Made by a program: the position numbers and the translations under genes. A stretch of DNA of 64,000 bases from Sorangium cellulosum (GTDB lineage: Bacteria; Myxococcota_A; Polyangia; Polyangiales; Polyangiaceae): assembly GCF_002950945.1 (NCBI RefSeq), contig NZ_CP012673.1:7144501-7208500 (forward strand), read 5' to 3'. Each line of letters starts with the position of its first letter. Within the stretch, counting starts at the first letter, position 1. This document shows, one piece after another, positions 19,836-28,856 of the stretch. Below the pieces are notes generated by a model that worked only from the letters and a program-made list of their open reading frames with translations, was not told where the DNA came from and did not search any database.

Positions 19836-20645
19836 TCACCACGCCGTGAAGCCGCCGTCGACGAGCAGGTTCGCGCCCGTCACGTAGCTCGAGGCGTCGC
19901 TCGCCAAGAACACCAGCGCTCCGGCGAGCTCGCCGGGCTGCGCCATGCGGCCGAGCGGCGTCTTGCGCGCGTAGTTCTCGATGAAATACCCGTCCTGCCC
20001 GGCCTCGACCCCGCCGGGCGAGATCGCGTTGACACGCACCCCGCTCGCGCCCCAGTACGCCGCCGCGAACCGCGTCAGCGCCAGCACGGCGCCCTTCGTC
20101 GCCGGGTAAGCGGCCGACTTGTAGAACGACTGCGTGCCGTCGGGCCGCCGGTAGATCGCCTGATCCGGCGCCACCACGCCGTACGTGGAGGCGATGTTGA
20201 CGATGCTCCCCCGCCGCCGCCGGGCCATGTGCGCGCCGATCACCTGGCAGCACAGGAACGTGCCCGTCACGTTGACGTCGAGCGCGCGCTGCCAGAGCTC
20301 GATCGGGTAATTCTCGAAGCGGGACAGCTCGGCCGACGCGGAGGGGCTCTCGAACTTGTCGTTCACGGCGGCGTTGTTCACGAGCACGTCGATCCGGTCG
20401 AACCGCGCGAGCGCGGCGTCCGAGAGGCGCTCGATCGCGGGGCGCCGCGTGATGTCGGCGCCGAGGCCCGCGGCGAGGCCGGCCTCGGCGGCGAAGCGCT
20501 CGCACGCCTCGTGGTCGAGATCCGTGGCGAGCACCGTCGCGCCCGCGTCGCGCAGCGCGCGGCAATGGTGGCGGCCGAGCAGCCCGAGGGCGCCGGTGAC
20601 GATGGCCACGCGGCCCTCGAGGGAGAACAGGGTGGGGTCGCTCAT
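19836..20645 (-). CDS. SDR-family oxidoreductase
   Basis: A 269-residue classical short-chain dehydrogenase. The cofactor motif is TGALGLLG (17-24), NNAAV at 90-94, and the catalytic triad Ser153, Tyr180 and Lys184 (YPATK). An Asp at the end of beta-2 (ATDLD, about 41-43) favours NAD(H). The position between aminotransferase and phosphatase suggests oxidation of a sugar hydroxyl to a ketone for transamination, or reduction of an intermediate. Related proteins are found in legionaminate (PtmA-like) and other sugar loci. It lies 9 bp downstream of the aminotransferase stop. Confidence 0.88.
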   Translation of the reverse strand: MSDPTLFSLEGRVAIVTGALGLLGRHHCRALRDAGATVLATDLDHEACERFAAEAGLAAGLGADITRRPAIERLSDAALARFDRIDVLVNNAAVNDKFESPSASAELSRFENYPIELWQRALDVNVTGTFLCCQVIGAHMARRRRGSIVNIASTYGVVAPDQAIYRRPDGTQSFYKSAAYPATKGAVLALTRFAAAYWGASGVRVNAISPGGVEAGQDGYFIENYARKTPLGRMAQPGELAGALVFLASDASSYVTGANLLVDGGFTAW

Positions 20646-20654
20646 CGGCTCTCC

Positions 20655-22061
20655 TCAGGCCCGCGGCTTCGGCTTGACGTGAAAGTTGTGGGTCTTCCTG
20701 AAGACCGGCTCCACCGGCTCGCCCCGGAGGCGGAGCGCGAGATCGCCGCGGGAGACGGCGTCCTTCAGGATCGGAAGGACCTCTTCATAAGCCGCGAGCA
20801 CGCGCGCCACGTCCGCGTCGGTGTGCGAGAAGCACATCGTGTGAAAGCCGCCCCAGAGCACGCCGCGCGCGAGCATCTCCTGCTGCACGAGCGATTTCAT
20901 GACGAGCGGCTCCGGGCCGGAGAACGTCACGATCGACCGGCAGTCGAGCCCAGCGCACGTGGTGTACGGCATGTCGAGCGCTCGGGCGAGCGTGTTGTAG
21001 CCGTCCTTGAGCTTCCTGCCCTGCTGGGCCAGCCGCGCGGGCACCGAGAGGTCGCGGATCTCCTCGATCGTGGCCTTCGCCGCCGCGAGCGACAGGGCCT
21101 CTCCGCCGAAGGTCGTGAAGAAGAAGACGTCCCGCTCGCAGAGGCGCATCACGTCGCGGCGGCCCGTCAGGATCGAGAGCGGCATCCCGTTCGCGACCGC
21201 CTTGGAGAAGCAGGCGAGATCGGCGGTCACCCCGAAGCGCTCCTGCGCGCCGCCGAGCGCGAGCCGGAAGCCCGTCCACATCTCGTCGAAGACGAGGAGC
21301 GCGCCGCGGCGCGTGCAGAGCTCGCGCAGCCCCTCGAGGAACCCCGGGGCCGGCGGCTCGAACACGGTGGGCTCGAGGATCACACACGCGGTGTCGTCGT
21401 CGAGCGCGTCGTCGACCGTCGCGAGGTCGTTGTACTGGAAGGTGAAGGTGAGATCCTTCGCCTCCTCCGGGATGCCCGCGCTCCGGTCGGTGACGGCGAT
21501 GTACCAGTCGTGCCAGCCGTGGTACCCGGCGCAAAGCACCTTGCGGCGGCCGGTGTACGCGCGGGCGAGGCGCACCGCGGCGCTCGTCACGTCGGCGCCG
21601 GTCTTGCTGAACCGCACCATCTCCGCGCCCGGCACGACCTCGCGCACGAGCTCGGCCACCTCGACCTCGAGCGGGTGCATCAGCGAGAAGGTGATCCCCT
21701 CGGCGAGCTGGGCCGCGATCGCGCGGTCGACCGCGGGATAGGCGTAACCGAGCGAGATGGGACCGACGCCCATCACCAGATCGATGAACTCGTTGCCGTC
21801 CACGTCCCAGACGCGCGCGCCCCGGCCGCGCGCGAGGTACTTCGGCGCGACGCCGCGGACCCATTGCTGCGGGCCCTTCGCGAGCGTCTGCGTCCCCGCG
21901 GGGATGAGGCCAGAGGCCCGCTCGAACAGCGCGTTGGAACGGGTGATGTCAGGATAGGACGGGGCCAGCCCGGGGCGGCTGCCCGCGTCGTCTGCGTCAT
22001 CTACGTCGTATTCCTGGCGCGAAGCGTTCATGTCGGATTGCCTGTGCATGGAAGGGCTCAT
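20655..22061 (-). CDS. Class III PLP aminotransferase (GSA-aminotransferase-like)
   Basis: A 468-residue PLP enzyme of the glutamate-1-semialdehyde 2,1-aminomutase subgroup. The PLP lysine is K287 in CFSKAVANG, D259 in LVFDEMWTGFR contacts the pyridine nitrogen, and GYHGWHDW (179-186) stacks on the ring. A true HemL is unlikely here: the protein has a 40-residue N-terminal extension and lies inside a sugar operon, where such enzymes transaminate keto- or aldehydo-sugars. The first ATG (22061) follows GAGGAC and lies 16 bp after the upstream stop. ATGs at 22049 and 22031 are alternatives. Confidence 0.87.
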   Translation of the reverse strand: MSPSMHRQSDMNASRQEYDVDDADDAGSRPGLAPSYPDITRSNALFERASGLIPAGTQTLAKGPQQWVRGVAPKYLARGRGARVWDVDGNEFIDLVMGVGPISLGYAYPAVDRAIAAQLAEGITFSLMHPLEVEVAELVREVVPGAEMVRFSKTGADVTSAAVRLARAYTGRRKVLCAGYHGWHDWYIAVTDRSAGIPEEAKDLTFTFQYNDLATVDDALDDDTACVILEPTVFEPPAPGFLEGLRELCTRRGALLVFDEMWTGFRLALGGAQERFGVTADLACFSKAVANGMPLSILTGRRDVMRLCERDVFFFTTFGGEALSLAAAKATIEEIRDLSVPARLAQQGRKLKDGYNTLARALDMPYTTCAGLDCRSIVTFSGPEPLVMKSLVQQEMLARGVLWGGFHTMCFSHTDADVARVLAAYEEVLPILKDAVSRGDLALRLRGEPVEPVFRKTHNFHVKPKPRA

Positions 22062-22077
22062 GACGGTCCTCGTCGCC

Positions 22078-23019
22078 TCAGCGAAGGGAGGGCCGGGTGG
22101 AGCGCGACCCCCGCCGATCCAGCTCGGCGAGGACGCGGGCGGCGATCTGCGGGCCGGTGAAGCCCTCCACCGCGAGCACGTCGGCGAGCAGCGCCGGCCT
22201 GAACCAGCGGTCCTTCAGCGAGATCGGGAGGACGGGGGCGGTGACGCCGCGCGAGAGGCAGAGCTCCGCGACGATGGAGGCGAGGCCGCCGACCGAGAAA
22301 TGGTCCTCCAGGAGCACGGTGAGGCGCGCGGAGGAGAGCGCGTCGAGCACGGCCTGCTCGTCGATCGGCTTGAGCCAGCGGAGGTTGACGACACGCGCCG
22401 AGAGCCCCCGCGCGGTGAGCGCCGCGGCCGCGGCGAGCGCCTCGCCGACCAGGAGGCCGTAGGTCAGGATCGCGACGTCGCGCCCCTCCGAGAGCACCTC
22501 CGCCCTGCCGACCGCGGGCGGCTCCAGGTGCGCCGCCCGCGGCGAGAGCGCGGAGAAGCGCACGTAACAGGGCGCGGGGCTCGCGATCACGTCGGGGAGA
22601 CAGGCGACGAGCTCCGCCTCGTCCGCGGGGCAGAACACCTGCATCCCGGGCACGCCGCGCATCAGCGCGACATCCTCGAGCGCCTGGTGCGTGGGCCCGT
22701 TCGCCTCCGAGAGGAAGCCCGGCACGGCGCCGATGAGCTTCACGGGCAGGGCCGCGATCCCGACGTCGGTGCGGATGAACTCGAAGGCGCGCATCACGAG
22801 GAACGTCGCGAGCGCGTGCACGACCGGGACGCGCCCGCGCAGGGCGAGCCCGGCGGCGGCGCCGATCATCGTCTGCTCGCAGATGCCCACGTCGATGAAC
22901 CGCGCGCCGAGCACGGCGGGCAGGTTGCGGATCGCCGCGCGGTTCTCGGCGGTCATCACCACGATGTCCGGGTTCCCCTTGCAGAGCGCGAGGAGGGCCT
23001 CTTCGTATCGCATGGTCAT
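22078..23019 (-). CDS. Transketolase, C-terminal subunit
   Basis: A 313-residue half-transketolase holding the pyrimidine-binding domain and the C-terminal domain. The catalytic Glu lies in DVGICEQTMIGAAAGLA, which in full-length enzymes activates the thiamine diphosphate. With its partner at 23024-23890 it would transfer a two-carbon ketol group between sugar phosphates. The start is ambiguous: GTG 23022, ATG 23019 or ATG 23013 all follow GGTGAGGT. The partner stop is at 23024, so spacing is minimal. Split transketolases also occur in archaea and in surface-sugar or antibiotic clusters, unlike the fused housekeeping TktA. Confidence 0.9.
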   Translation of the reverse strand: MTMRYEEALLALCKGNPDIVVMTAENRAAIRNLPAVLGARFIDVGICEQTMIGAAAGLALRGRVPVVHALATFLVMRAFEFIRTDVGIAALPVKLIGAVPGFLSEANGPTHQALEDVALMRGVPGMQVFCPADEAELVACLPDVIASPAPCYVRFSALSPRAAHLEPPAVGRAEVLSEGRDVAILTYGLLVGEALAAAAALTARGLSARVVNLRWLKPIDEQAVLDALSSARLTVLLEDHFSVGGLASIVAELCLSRGVTAPVLPISLKDRWFRPALLADVLAVEGFTGPQIAARVLAELDRRGSRSTRPSLR

Positions 23020-23023
23020 CACC

Positions 23024-23890
23024 TCACCTCACGATCCGCGCTTCCGACGTGACCTCCGCGGGGCCGCCTCCGTGGAGCTCCGCGAGCAACGCCTCGACCT
23101 CGGCGCGCGAGAAGCTCACGAACCAGCGGTTCGCCTTCCGCTCGATGCTGGGGAGACCCTTGCCGCGCACGGTGCGCGCGATGATCGCCGTGGGCCGCTC
23201 GGGCTCGGGCGGGACCGGGCCGAGCGCCGCCTCGAGCGAGGAGAAGTCGTGTCCATCGCAGGTCGAGACCGACCAGCCGAAGGCCCGGAACTTCTCGTCG
23301 AGCGGCTCGAGCGGGAGGAGATCCTCCGTGGCGACGTTCGCCTGGAACTCGTTTCTGTCCACGATCGCCACCAGGTTGTCGAGCCCGTAGGCCTGCGCGA
23401 CGAGGCACGCCTCCCAGACCGAGCCCTCGTCGAGCTCCCCGTCGCCGAGCAGGACGAAGACGCGGTTCTTGCCGCCGCGGAGCTTGATGTCGAGCGCGAC
23501 GCCGATCGCCACCGAGAGCAGGTGTCCGAGCGAGCCGGAGTGGAACTCGACGCCAGGGACAGCGCGGTTCGGGTGCCAGTAGATGTGGTCCGACGGCTTG
23601 AGGTGGTTCGCGAGGCGCTCCCTCGGGATGAAGCCGAGCTCCGCCAGCACGCCGTAGAGCGCCGGGACGTCGTGCCCCTTCGAGAGGAAGAAGTAGTCGC
23701 GCCCCGGATCCGCGGCCGTGGCCGGCGTGACGTCGAGCACGCGGGTGTAGAGATAGACGAGGATGTCGGCGCACGAGAGCGACGCGCCGATGAAGCAACC
23801 GCCGTCCGCCGACATCCGGACGATGTGCTCCCGGACCCGGAGCGCGAGCGCGGCGAGATCCGCGTGACGGGAGGGGCTGGGGTCGTTCAT
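23024..23890 (-). CDS. Transketolase, N-terminal subunit
   Basis: A 288-residue thiamine diphosphate-binding half. SKGH (70-73), the Gly-rich SGSLGHLLSVAIG (118-130) and GDGELDEGSVWE (149-160, the GDG...N diphosphate/Mg motif, with N180 completing it) are clear. The ATG at 23890 overlaps the cytidylyltransferase stop by 4 bp (ATGA), so translation is coupled. Dedicated transketolase subunits beside NeuB- and CMP-transferase-like genes suggest the pathway builds its own aldose or ketose phosphate precursor. Confidence 0.92.
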   Translation of the reverse strand: MNDPSPSRHADLAALALRVREHIVRMSADGGCFIGASLSCADILVYLYTRVLDVTPATAADPGRDYFFLSKGHDVPALYGVLAELGFIPRERLANHLKPSDHIYWHPNRAVPGVEFHSGSLGHLLSVAIGVALDIKLRGGKNRVFVLLGDGELDEGSVWEACLVAQAYGLDNLVAIVDRNEFQANVATEDLLPLEPLDEKFRAFGWSVSTCDGHDFSSLEAALGPVPPEPERPTAIIARTVRGKGLPSIERKANRWFVSFSRAEVEALLAELHGGGPAEVTSEARIVR

Positions 23891-24699
23891 GCGATGTCTC
23901 CGGGCGCGCGGGTCTCCCTGGCCGATACCGTCCTGAGCTCGCCCAGGTGGTGCCTGTACCAGTTGACGCCGGCGTACCTCGCGTTGATGGCCATGATCTC
24001 CGGGCGGGCGGCGAGCAGGTCGAGGACGGCGCCGAGCCTCAATGTGGGATTCTGGGGTGTCCAGAGCGCTTCGTAAACGGCCTTCACGAAATCGTAATCT
24101 TCCCGGTAGTCGACCGTGAACCGGTGAGACATGGAGAGATCGAGGCCCGACTCCCAGGCGACGTTGCCGATGCGGAAGCGATGCGGGTTGTCCCAGAGGA
24201 TGGGCGTCGTGTGCTCGCGCTCGAGCGGCCGCCGCGCCTCGCGGGAGGCCAGATCGAGCGCCGCCATGGTCATCACCTCGACGTCGTTGCCGTCGGGATA
24301 GGACGCGGGGTGGAGGTTGCTCACGTAATCGTAGCTGCCCTCGGACCGGTGGAAGAAAGAGAGGACGCGATCGATGATATCCGGATCGATGAGCGGGCAG
24401 TCCGAGGGGATCTTCACGACCACGTCCGCGCCGGCGAGGGCGGCGGCGCGGGCGTGGCGGTCGAGCAGGTCGGTGGGGTGGCCGCGGAAGCACGGGACGC
24501 CTATCGCGGCGCAGAGCGCGCCGATCGGGTCGTCCGCGGGATCGGTCGTGGCCGCGACCGTGAGCTCGAAGCGCGAGCGCGCGGCGGCGACCTGCTCGAC
24601 CATGCGCTGGAGGAGCGGCCGGCCGGCGACGGGCAGCATCACCTTGCCGGGCAGCCGGCTCGAGCCCATCCGCGCCTGGATCACGACGAGGGTCTTCAC
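23887..24699 (-). CDS. SpsF/NeuA-like cytidylyltransferase
   Basis: A 270-residue nucleotidyltransferase. The N-terminal signature IQARMGSSRLPGK (8-20) is the nucleotide-binding loop of the CMP-sugar synthetase group, and KIPSDCPLIDPDIID (about 95-109) contains the metal-binding acids. The nearest named type is SpsF of spore-coat polysaccharide loci. In this operon the natural role is to form the CMP-activated derivative of the NeuB product. The start is GTG 24699, overlapping the previous stop as GTGA, and the first codons (VKTLVVIQAR) match family N-termini. Confidence 0.88.
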   Translation of the reverse strand: MKTLVVIQARMGSSRLPGKVMLPVAGRPLLQRMVEQVAAARSRFELTVAATTDPADDPIGALCAAIGVPCFRGHPTDLLDRHARAAALAGADVVVKIPSDCPLIDPDIIDRVLSFFHRSEGSYDYVSNLHPASYPDGNDVEVMTMAALDLASREARRPLEREHTTPILWDNPHRFRIGNVAWESGLDLSMSHRFTVDYREDYDFVKAVYEALWTPQNPTLRLGAVLDLLAARPEIMAINARYAGVNWYRHHLGELRTVSARETRAPGDIA

Positions 24700-25763
24700 G
24701 CCCGGACCTCGTCGATCTCGGCCGGGCGCGCGTGCGCCGAGGGGCCGTTCAGGCGGCCGCGGGCGGCGTCCGCCGGGGCGGGCGGCTCGCGGACGGCGCG
24801 CGCCGGCCCGGCGAGCAGCTCGCGGCACACGCCGGCGATGTTCCTCGCGGCGCGCCCGTGCTGGAGGGGCATGAGCCGGCGGAGCTCGCCCACGTCGAAG
24901 AACGAGTGGACCTCCTTGCCGAGCGCGAGGCCGACATAGGCCAGCGAGGAGTACTGGCAGATGAGCACGTCGCAGTTGGCGACCATGTGCTCGGCGCACC
25001 CGCCCGTGAGCACGCTCGCCTCGGGGAGGATCCGCGCGATCTCCGCCACCGCGCGCGAGACCTTCTCGTTCGGGTGGAGCTTGAACAGGAGCGGTCGGCC
25101 CGCGGCGATGTCCCGGACCCGCCGGAGGAACTTCGCCCGATCCTCGTACCAGAACACCTCGCGGATGTCCGAGGTGCAGACGAGCACGTAATTCCGGAAG
25201 GGAAAGTCGTTGTCGCGGTAACACGCGCAGTCGTCGAAGTTCGGGATGCCGGTGACGACGATCTTCTCGGGGCGGGCGCCGCGGCGCACGAAGAGGTCGC
25301 GGTAGCCTGGGCTCGCCACGCAGAAGCGCGCGTACCGGTCGCTGAGGCCCGTGGCCGACGTGCCGGCGAGCCACCGCGGCAGGAAGCGGAGCCGCTGGAC
25401 CAGCGGGAAGAGGACGCTCTCCGGGTCGGTCATCCCCTCCTGCACGAGCACCACGCGGCGGCCGTCGACGTTGTCCGGCCACACGAGGTCGGAGCAGAGG
25501 AGCACGAGGTCGTAGCCGCCCCGCGCGCCGCCGTCGTCGACGGAGAGGCCGTGATCCCGGAGGTACTCCAGGCAGCGGCCGCGCAGCTTGTCGCCGCCGA
25601 TCGTGGCCTCGAGCGCGCCGAGCCGGCGCATGAGCTCGACCTCGCGGCCGCCGTAATACGGGGAGAAGGACGCGTCGACCTCCGGGAGCTCCCGGGCGAT
25701 CTGGTGCATCTGCGTCGTCTGGTTGATCGATCCGCAGATGAACAGGGCCTTGCTTCTCGACAT
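24696..25763 (-). CDS. Predicted GT-B-fold transferase, CDP-glycerol transferase / capsule type
   Basis: A 355-residue cytoplasmic protein. The C-terminal half has FKLHPNEKVS and CDVLICQYSSLAYVGLALGKEVHSFFDVGELRRLMP, resembling the nucleotide-binding lobe of CDP-glycerol glycerophosphotransferases, polysialyltransferases and other capsule transferases. The N-terminal half begins with a Rossmann-like KALFICGSINQTTQMHQIAREL. A UDP-GlcNAc 2-epimerase-like fold is the alternative. Given its neighbours it probably transfers the CMP-sugar made by this operon onto an acceptor. It overlaps the next gene by 4 bp and is 47 bp downstream of the flippase-like gene. Confidence 0.65.
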   Translation of the reverse strand: MSRSKALFICGSINQTTQMHQIARELPEVDASFSPYYGGREVELMRRLGALEATIGGDKLRGRCLEYLRDHGLSVDDGGARGGYDLVLLCSDLVWPDNVDGRRVVLVQEGMTDPESVLFPLVQRLRFLPRWLAGTSATGLSDRYARFCVASPGYRDLFVRRGARPEKIVVTGIPNFDDCACYRDNDFPFRNYVLVCTSDIREVFWYEDRAKFLRRVRDIAAGRPLLFKLHPNEKVSRAVAEIARILPEASVLTGGCAEHMVANCDVLICQYSSLAYVGLALGKEVHSFFDVGELRRLMPLQHGRAARNIAGVCRELLAGPARAVREPPAPADAARGRLNGPSAHARPAEIDEVRA

Positions 25764-25810
25764 GATGGTTCACCTCCGGTGCAGGGACGCTCCCGGGACG
25801 GGCGCCCGGA

Positions 25811-26899
25811 TCAGGCCCTCTCGGGCGCCGGCCGCCACATGGCCCGGCCGCAGAAGAGGACGAGCAGGCCGAGGGCGATCCAGACGATCTCCTTGGCCCG
25901 CTTGACGAGGACGAAGGCGGCGCCGACCGTCGCCCCGCCAGGCACGCCGAGCGCGCTCAGGAACGCGACGTACCCGGCGTCCTGCACGCCGAGGCCGGCC
26001 GGCACCATGAAGGCGGCCGCGCGCAGGAGCGCGAGCACGACCTCGAAGGAGAGGACCTCGGCGAGCGAGACGTCGACGCGGAGCAGGTGGAGCAGGAAGA
26101 ACGTCTCCAGCCCCTCGACGAGCCACATCCCGAGCAAGAGGAGCGCCGCCCATGCGAGCGCGCCGCGCCGCTCCCCGAGCGCGGCGGCGTGCCGGTCGGT
26201 GGCGGAGAAGCTCGCCGCCCTCGCCTCGACGTAGGCGCGCGCGCGGCGGCCGGGGAGGCGCCGGAGCAGCGCGAGCACACGCGCCGCGACCGTGCCCGAG
26301 AGGAGCGCGCCCGCGATGGCGAGCGCCCCGGCGAGCAGGCCGAGCCCCGAGAGGACCACGAGCCACGGGAGCCCCGGCGCGCCGAGCAGCGGGCGCGAGG
26401 CGCGCTCCAGGTGGCCGTAGCCGAACGCGAGGGCGATCGCCACGTACGCCGCGTTCGCGAGCAGGATGAGCGACCTTCGCGCCGCGAGGCCGGCGACGCC
26501 CTGCGGCCCGGGGACCCCGCACCACCGCTGGAGCAGGAGGAACGTGACCGACTCCGAGAGGGCGGCCCCGGCCGGGACGCTCATGGTCAGCGCCTCGGTC
26601 GACAGCGTGAGCGAGAGGTACCGCCCGAACGGCGCGGGCCGCCCGAGCGCCTCGAAGACGCGCCGGCTCGCCTCGGCCTGGAACACCCGCGCGAAGAGGT
26701 TGGGAAGGAGGGCGAGCGCCATCATCGGCGCCCCCACCGACGCGAGCAGCGCCGCCACCCCGGGCAAGTCCGCGCCGCGGATCGTGCTCCAGAGCGCCGC
26801 GGCGGCCACCGCCACGCCGAGCCACTTCAGCAGGGCGGCGCCCGCGCCCGTGCGCTGCTTCGCCCCGGAAGGCGGCTTGTCGGTCAGAGCGGCGTTCAT
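25811..26899 (-). CDS. Flippase-like integral membrane protein (UPF0104/LPG synthetase TM domain type)
   Basis: A 362-residue protein with about eight hydrophobic helices, related in pattern to the membrane half of lysylphosphatidylglycerol synthases and the UPF0104 proteins found beside glycosyltransferases. The segment FMVPAGLGVQDAGYVAFLSALG is characteristic (PAGLGxxE/DxG). Such proteins are proposed to move lipid-linked substrates across the membrane. It is the first gene of the sugar operon, with 338 bp upstream for a promoter. ATG 26899 was chosen over an ATG 120 bp further upstream, whose added residues are basic and unlike a membrane protein N-terminus. Confidence 0.8.
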   Translation of the reverse strand: MNAALTDKPPSGAKQRTGAGAALLKWLGVAVAAAALWSTIRGADLPGVAALLASVGAPMMALALLPNLFARVFQAEASRRVFEALGRPAPFGRYLSLTLSTEALTMSVPAGAALSESVTFLLLQRWCGVPGPQGVAGLAARRSLILLANAAYVAIALAFGYGHLERASRPLLGAPGLPWLVVLSGLGLLAGALAIAGALLSGTVAARVLALLRRLPGRRARAYVEARAASFSATDRHAAALGERRGALAWAALLLLGMWLVEGLETFFLLHLLRVDVSLAEVLSFEVVLALLRAAAFMVPAGLGVQDAGYVAFLSALGVPGGATVGAAFVLVKRAKEIVWIALGLLVLFCGRAMWRPAPERA

Positions 26900-27237
26900 C
26901 GTACGTGGCCGTTCGGGGCGTCGCCCGGACGGCCGCTCGTATCGCCCATGCGCGTCTCGACCGCATGACACCGGGGCAACTCCGACGCGACACGCGCGCT
27001 CTGCGCCGCGATGGAACACCGCGTTTGCCTCATCGTAACTGGGCAGTCGCGCGGCGGTCGCGCGGCAGCCACGGCCGAGTCATCGCGTCATCGAATCACC
27101 CCACGTCGGCGGAAGGATGAATCTGGACATGAATCGTGGAGGCGGGGCGGAAGCGTCGATGTCCTCTCCCACCCCCCGTCGTCACGTCCTCTCCCTCCGG
27201 GGCGACGCGACGGCGGCGGGAGCCGCCCTGTCGGCGC
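26900..27237. other. Upstream region of the sugar operon
   Basis: 338 bp between the flippase-like start and the end of the histidine kinase gene, both on the minus strand. The promoter of the nine-gene sugar operon should be here. I see no gene, clear hairpin or repeat. Confidence 0.5.
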
Positions 27238-28806
27238 TCACGACGAGGCCGGCGGGAAGACGAGCAGGAACGTCGCGCCCCGCGCCTCCGGGCCGGGCTC
27301 CACCGCGAGGCGCCCGCCCATCTCCACCATCGCCGTCGCGCAGAAGTGCAGCCCGAAACCGCGGCCGAGGCCGGTCGTCATGAACCCGTGCGAGAAGAGC
27401 CGCTCGACGTCGTCGCCGGCGATGCCCTCCCCCGAGTCGGAGATGCGCACGGCCACCTCGCCCTCCGCCGTCGGCTGGACCTCGACCGTGAGCCGCCGGT
27501 CTCCCGGCGGCACCTGGTTCATCGCGTCCTTGGCGTTGTTGATGAGGTTGATGAACACGTGGGTGAGCTTCGTGCGCTGCGCGCGCACGAGGCCGACGGG
27601 CGCGAGCCGCCGCGCCACGACGACGCCGTGCCGCGCGAGCGCCGCGTCCTGGATCTTGAGCGCGTCCTCGAGGACCTCCGCCACGGAGAGGAGCTCGGTC
27701 AGCGCGACGCCCTTCGCGTAGTCCTGCTGCGACGCGATGACCTCCTTCATGAGCTGCACCCGGAGGAGCAGCTCCCCCGCCCGCTCCGTGGCGCGCCGGA
27801 GCTCCTCCTCGAGGGCGCCGCCGAGCGTGATGTAGTAGCCCGGCAAGAGGCTCAGCTTCGGATCGCCGGCGAGCGCCGCCTCGACCTCCGCGCGGCGCTC
27901 GGCGAGCAGCTCGTTCGCGCGGAAGAGCCGCGGCAGCCTCGACTCCCTCAGGATCTGCGCCACCTCCTCCGCGTCGAAGAGCACGCTCGTGCACAGGTTG
28001 CCGAGGTTGTGGAGCACGTGCGCCGCGACCTCGGCCATGCCGGCCCAGTGCGCCTGCGCCTCCTGGATGCGCAGCGCCTCGAGCTGGCGCTGCTCGGTCA
28101 CGTCCCGCACGAGCAGGCAGCTGCCGATCCCGCCGACGAGCGGCAGCCGGATGGGCCGCAGCTTCACCGCGAGGGAGCGCTCCCGGTACCGGAACGCGTC
28201 GCGCACGACGCCACCCCCTTCCCGCCCCGCGGCCTCCTCGGCCGCCTGGCGGACCCGGTCGAACTCGGCCGTCCGCACGAGCTCGAACAAGTCCAGGCCC
28301 AGCACGGCGTCGTCGCCGAGGACCCCGAGGGCGGCGCGGAGGTCCAGGATCTCGAGGAAGCGGGCGTTGCACTCGACGAGGCGCCGCTGCTCGTCCAGGA
28401 TCGCGATGCCGTCCTCGCAGCCGCGGAAGACGCTGTTCCACCGCTCCCTGGCGAGGAGCATCTCGTAGACGAGATCGCGCTCGACGAGCGCGTGCTCGAC
28501 ATAGACGAGGTAACCCGTCTCGAGCCGCTTCATGCGGAGGCGGGCGTACGTCTCCCGGCCCGCGATGCGGAGGCCGAGCGCGACCTCGATCATCGGGCCG
28601 CCGTGGCGGCTCACCCGGCCGAGGAAGCCCTGCGCCCCGTCCACGTCGTTCGGGCTGAACAGGTCGTCGAGCGGCTTGCCGAGCACCGCCTCCGGCTCGC
28701 ACCGGAAGATCTCGCAGAACCTCCGGTCCGCGGCGACGATCTCGTACGCCTCGTCGAGCCTCAGCACCCCGATGGGGAGGTGCTCCAGCGCGGCGCTCTC
28801 CTGCAT
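27238..28806 (-). CDS. PAS-domain sensor histidine kinase
   Basis: A 522-residue soluble kinase without membrane segments. Two PAS domains lie at about 8-105 and 125-240 (ARERWNSVFRGCEDGIAILD, then LLVRDVTEQRQ). The dimerisation/phosphoacceptor region has AAHVLHNLGN (261-270), with H266 the likely phosphosite. The ATPase domain has the N box FINLINNAKDA (near 414), G1 SDSGEGIAG and G2 GRGFGLHFC. The VLHNLGN box differs from the common HExxxP form but is frequent in myxobacterial kinases. ATG 28806 follows a perfect GGAGGT. It lies 50 bp downstream of the response regulator gene, so the two probably form one phosphorelay. Confidence 0.92.
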   Translation of the reverse strand: MQESAALEHLPIGVLRLDEAYEIVAADRRFCEIFRCEPEAVLGKPLDDLFSPNDVDGAQGFLGRVSRHGGPMIEVALGLRIAGRETYARLRMKRLETGYLVYVEHALVERDLVYEMLLARERWNSVFRGCEDGIAILDEQRRLVECNARFLEILDLRAALGVLGDDAVLGLDLFELVRTAEFDRVRQAAEEAAGREGGGVVRDAFRYRERSLAVKLRPIRLPLVGGIGSCLLVRDVTEQRQLEALRIQEAQAHWAGMAEVAAHVLHNLGNLCTSVLFDAEEVAQILRESRLPRLFRANELLAERRAEVEAALAGDPKLSLLPGYYITLGGALEEELRRATERAGELLLRVQLMKEVIASQQDYAKGVALTELLSVAEVLEDALKIQDAALARHGVVVARRLAPVGLVRAQRTKLTHVFINLINNAKDAMNQVPPGDRRLTVEVQPTAEGEVAVRISDSGEGIAGDDVERLFSHGFMTTGLGRGFGLHFCATAMVEMGGRLAVEPGPEARGATFLLVFPPASS

Positions 28807-28856
28807 GGGGGGACCTCCAGCGCCGCCGGCGTCAGCAGGAGAGGCCCGCCGCGCGC

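Noticed and set aside
20655..22061. Housekeeping hemL (glutamate-1-semialdehyde aminomutase)
   Set aside because: Family resemblance is real, but the operon context and N-terminal extension point to sugar transamination.
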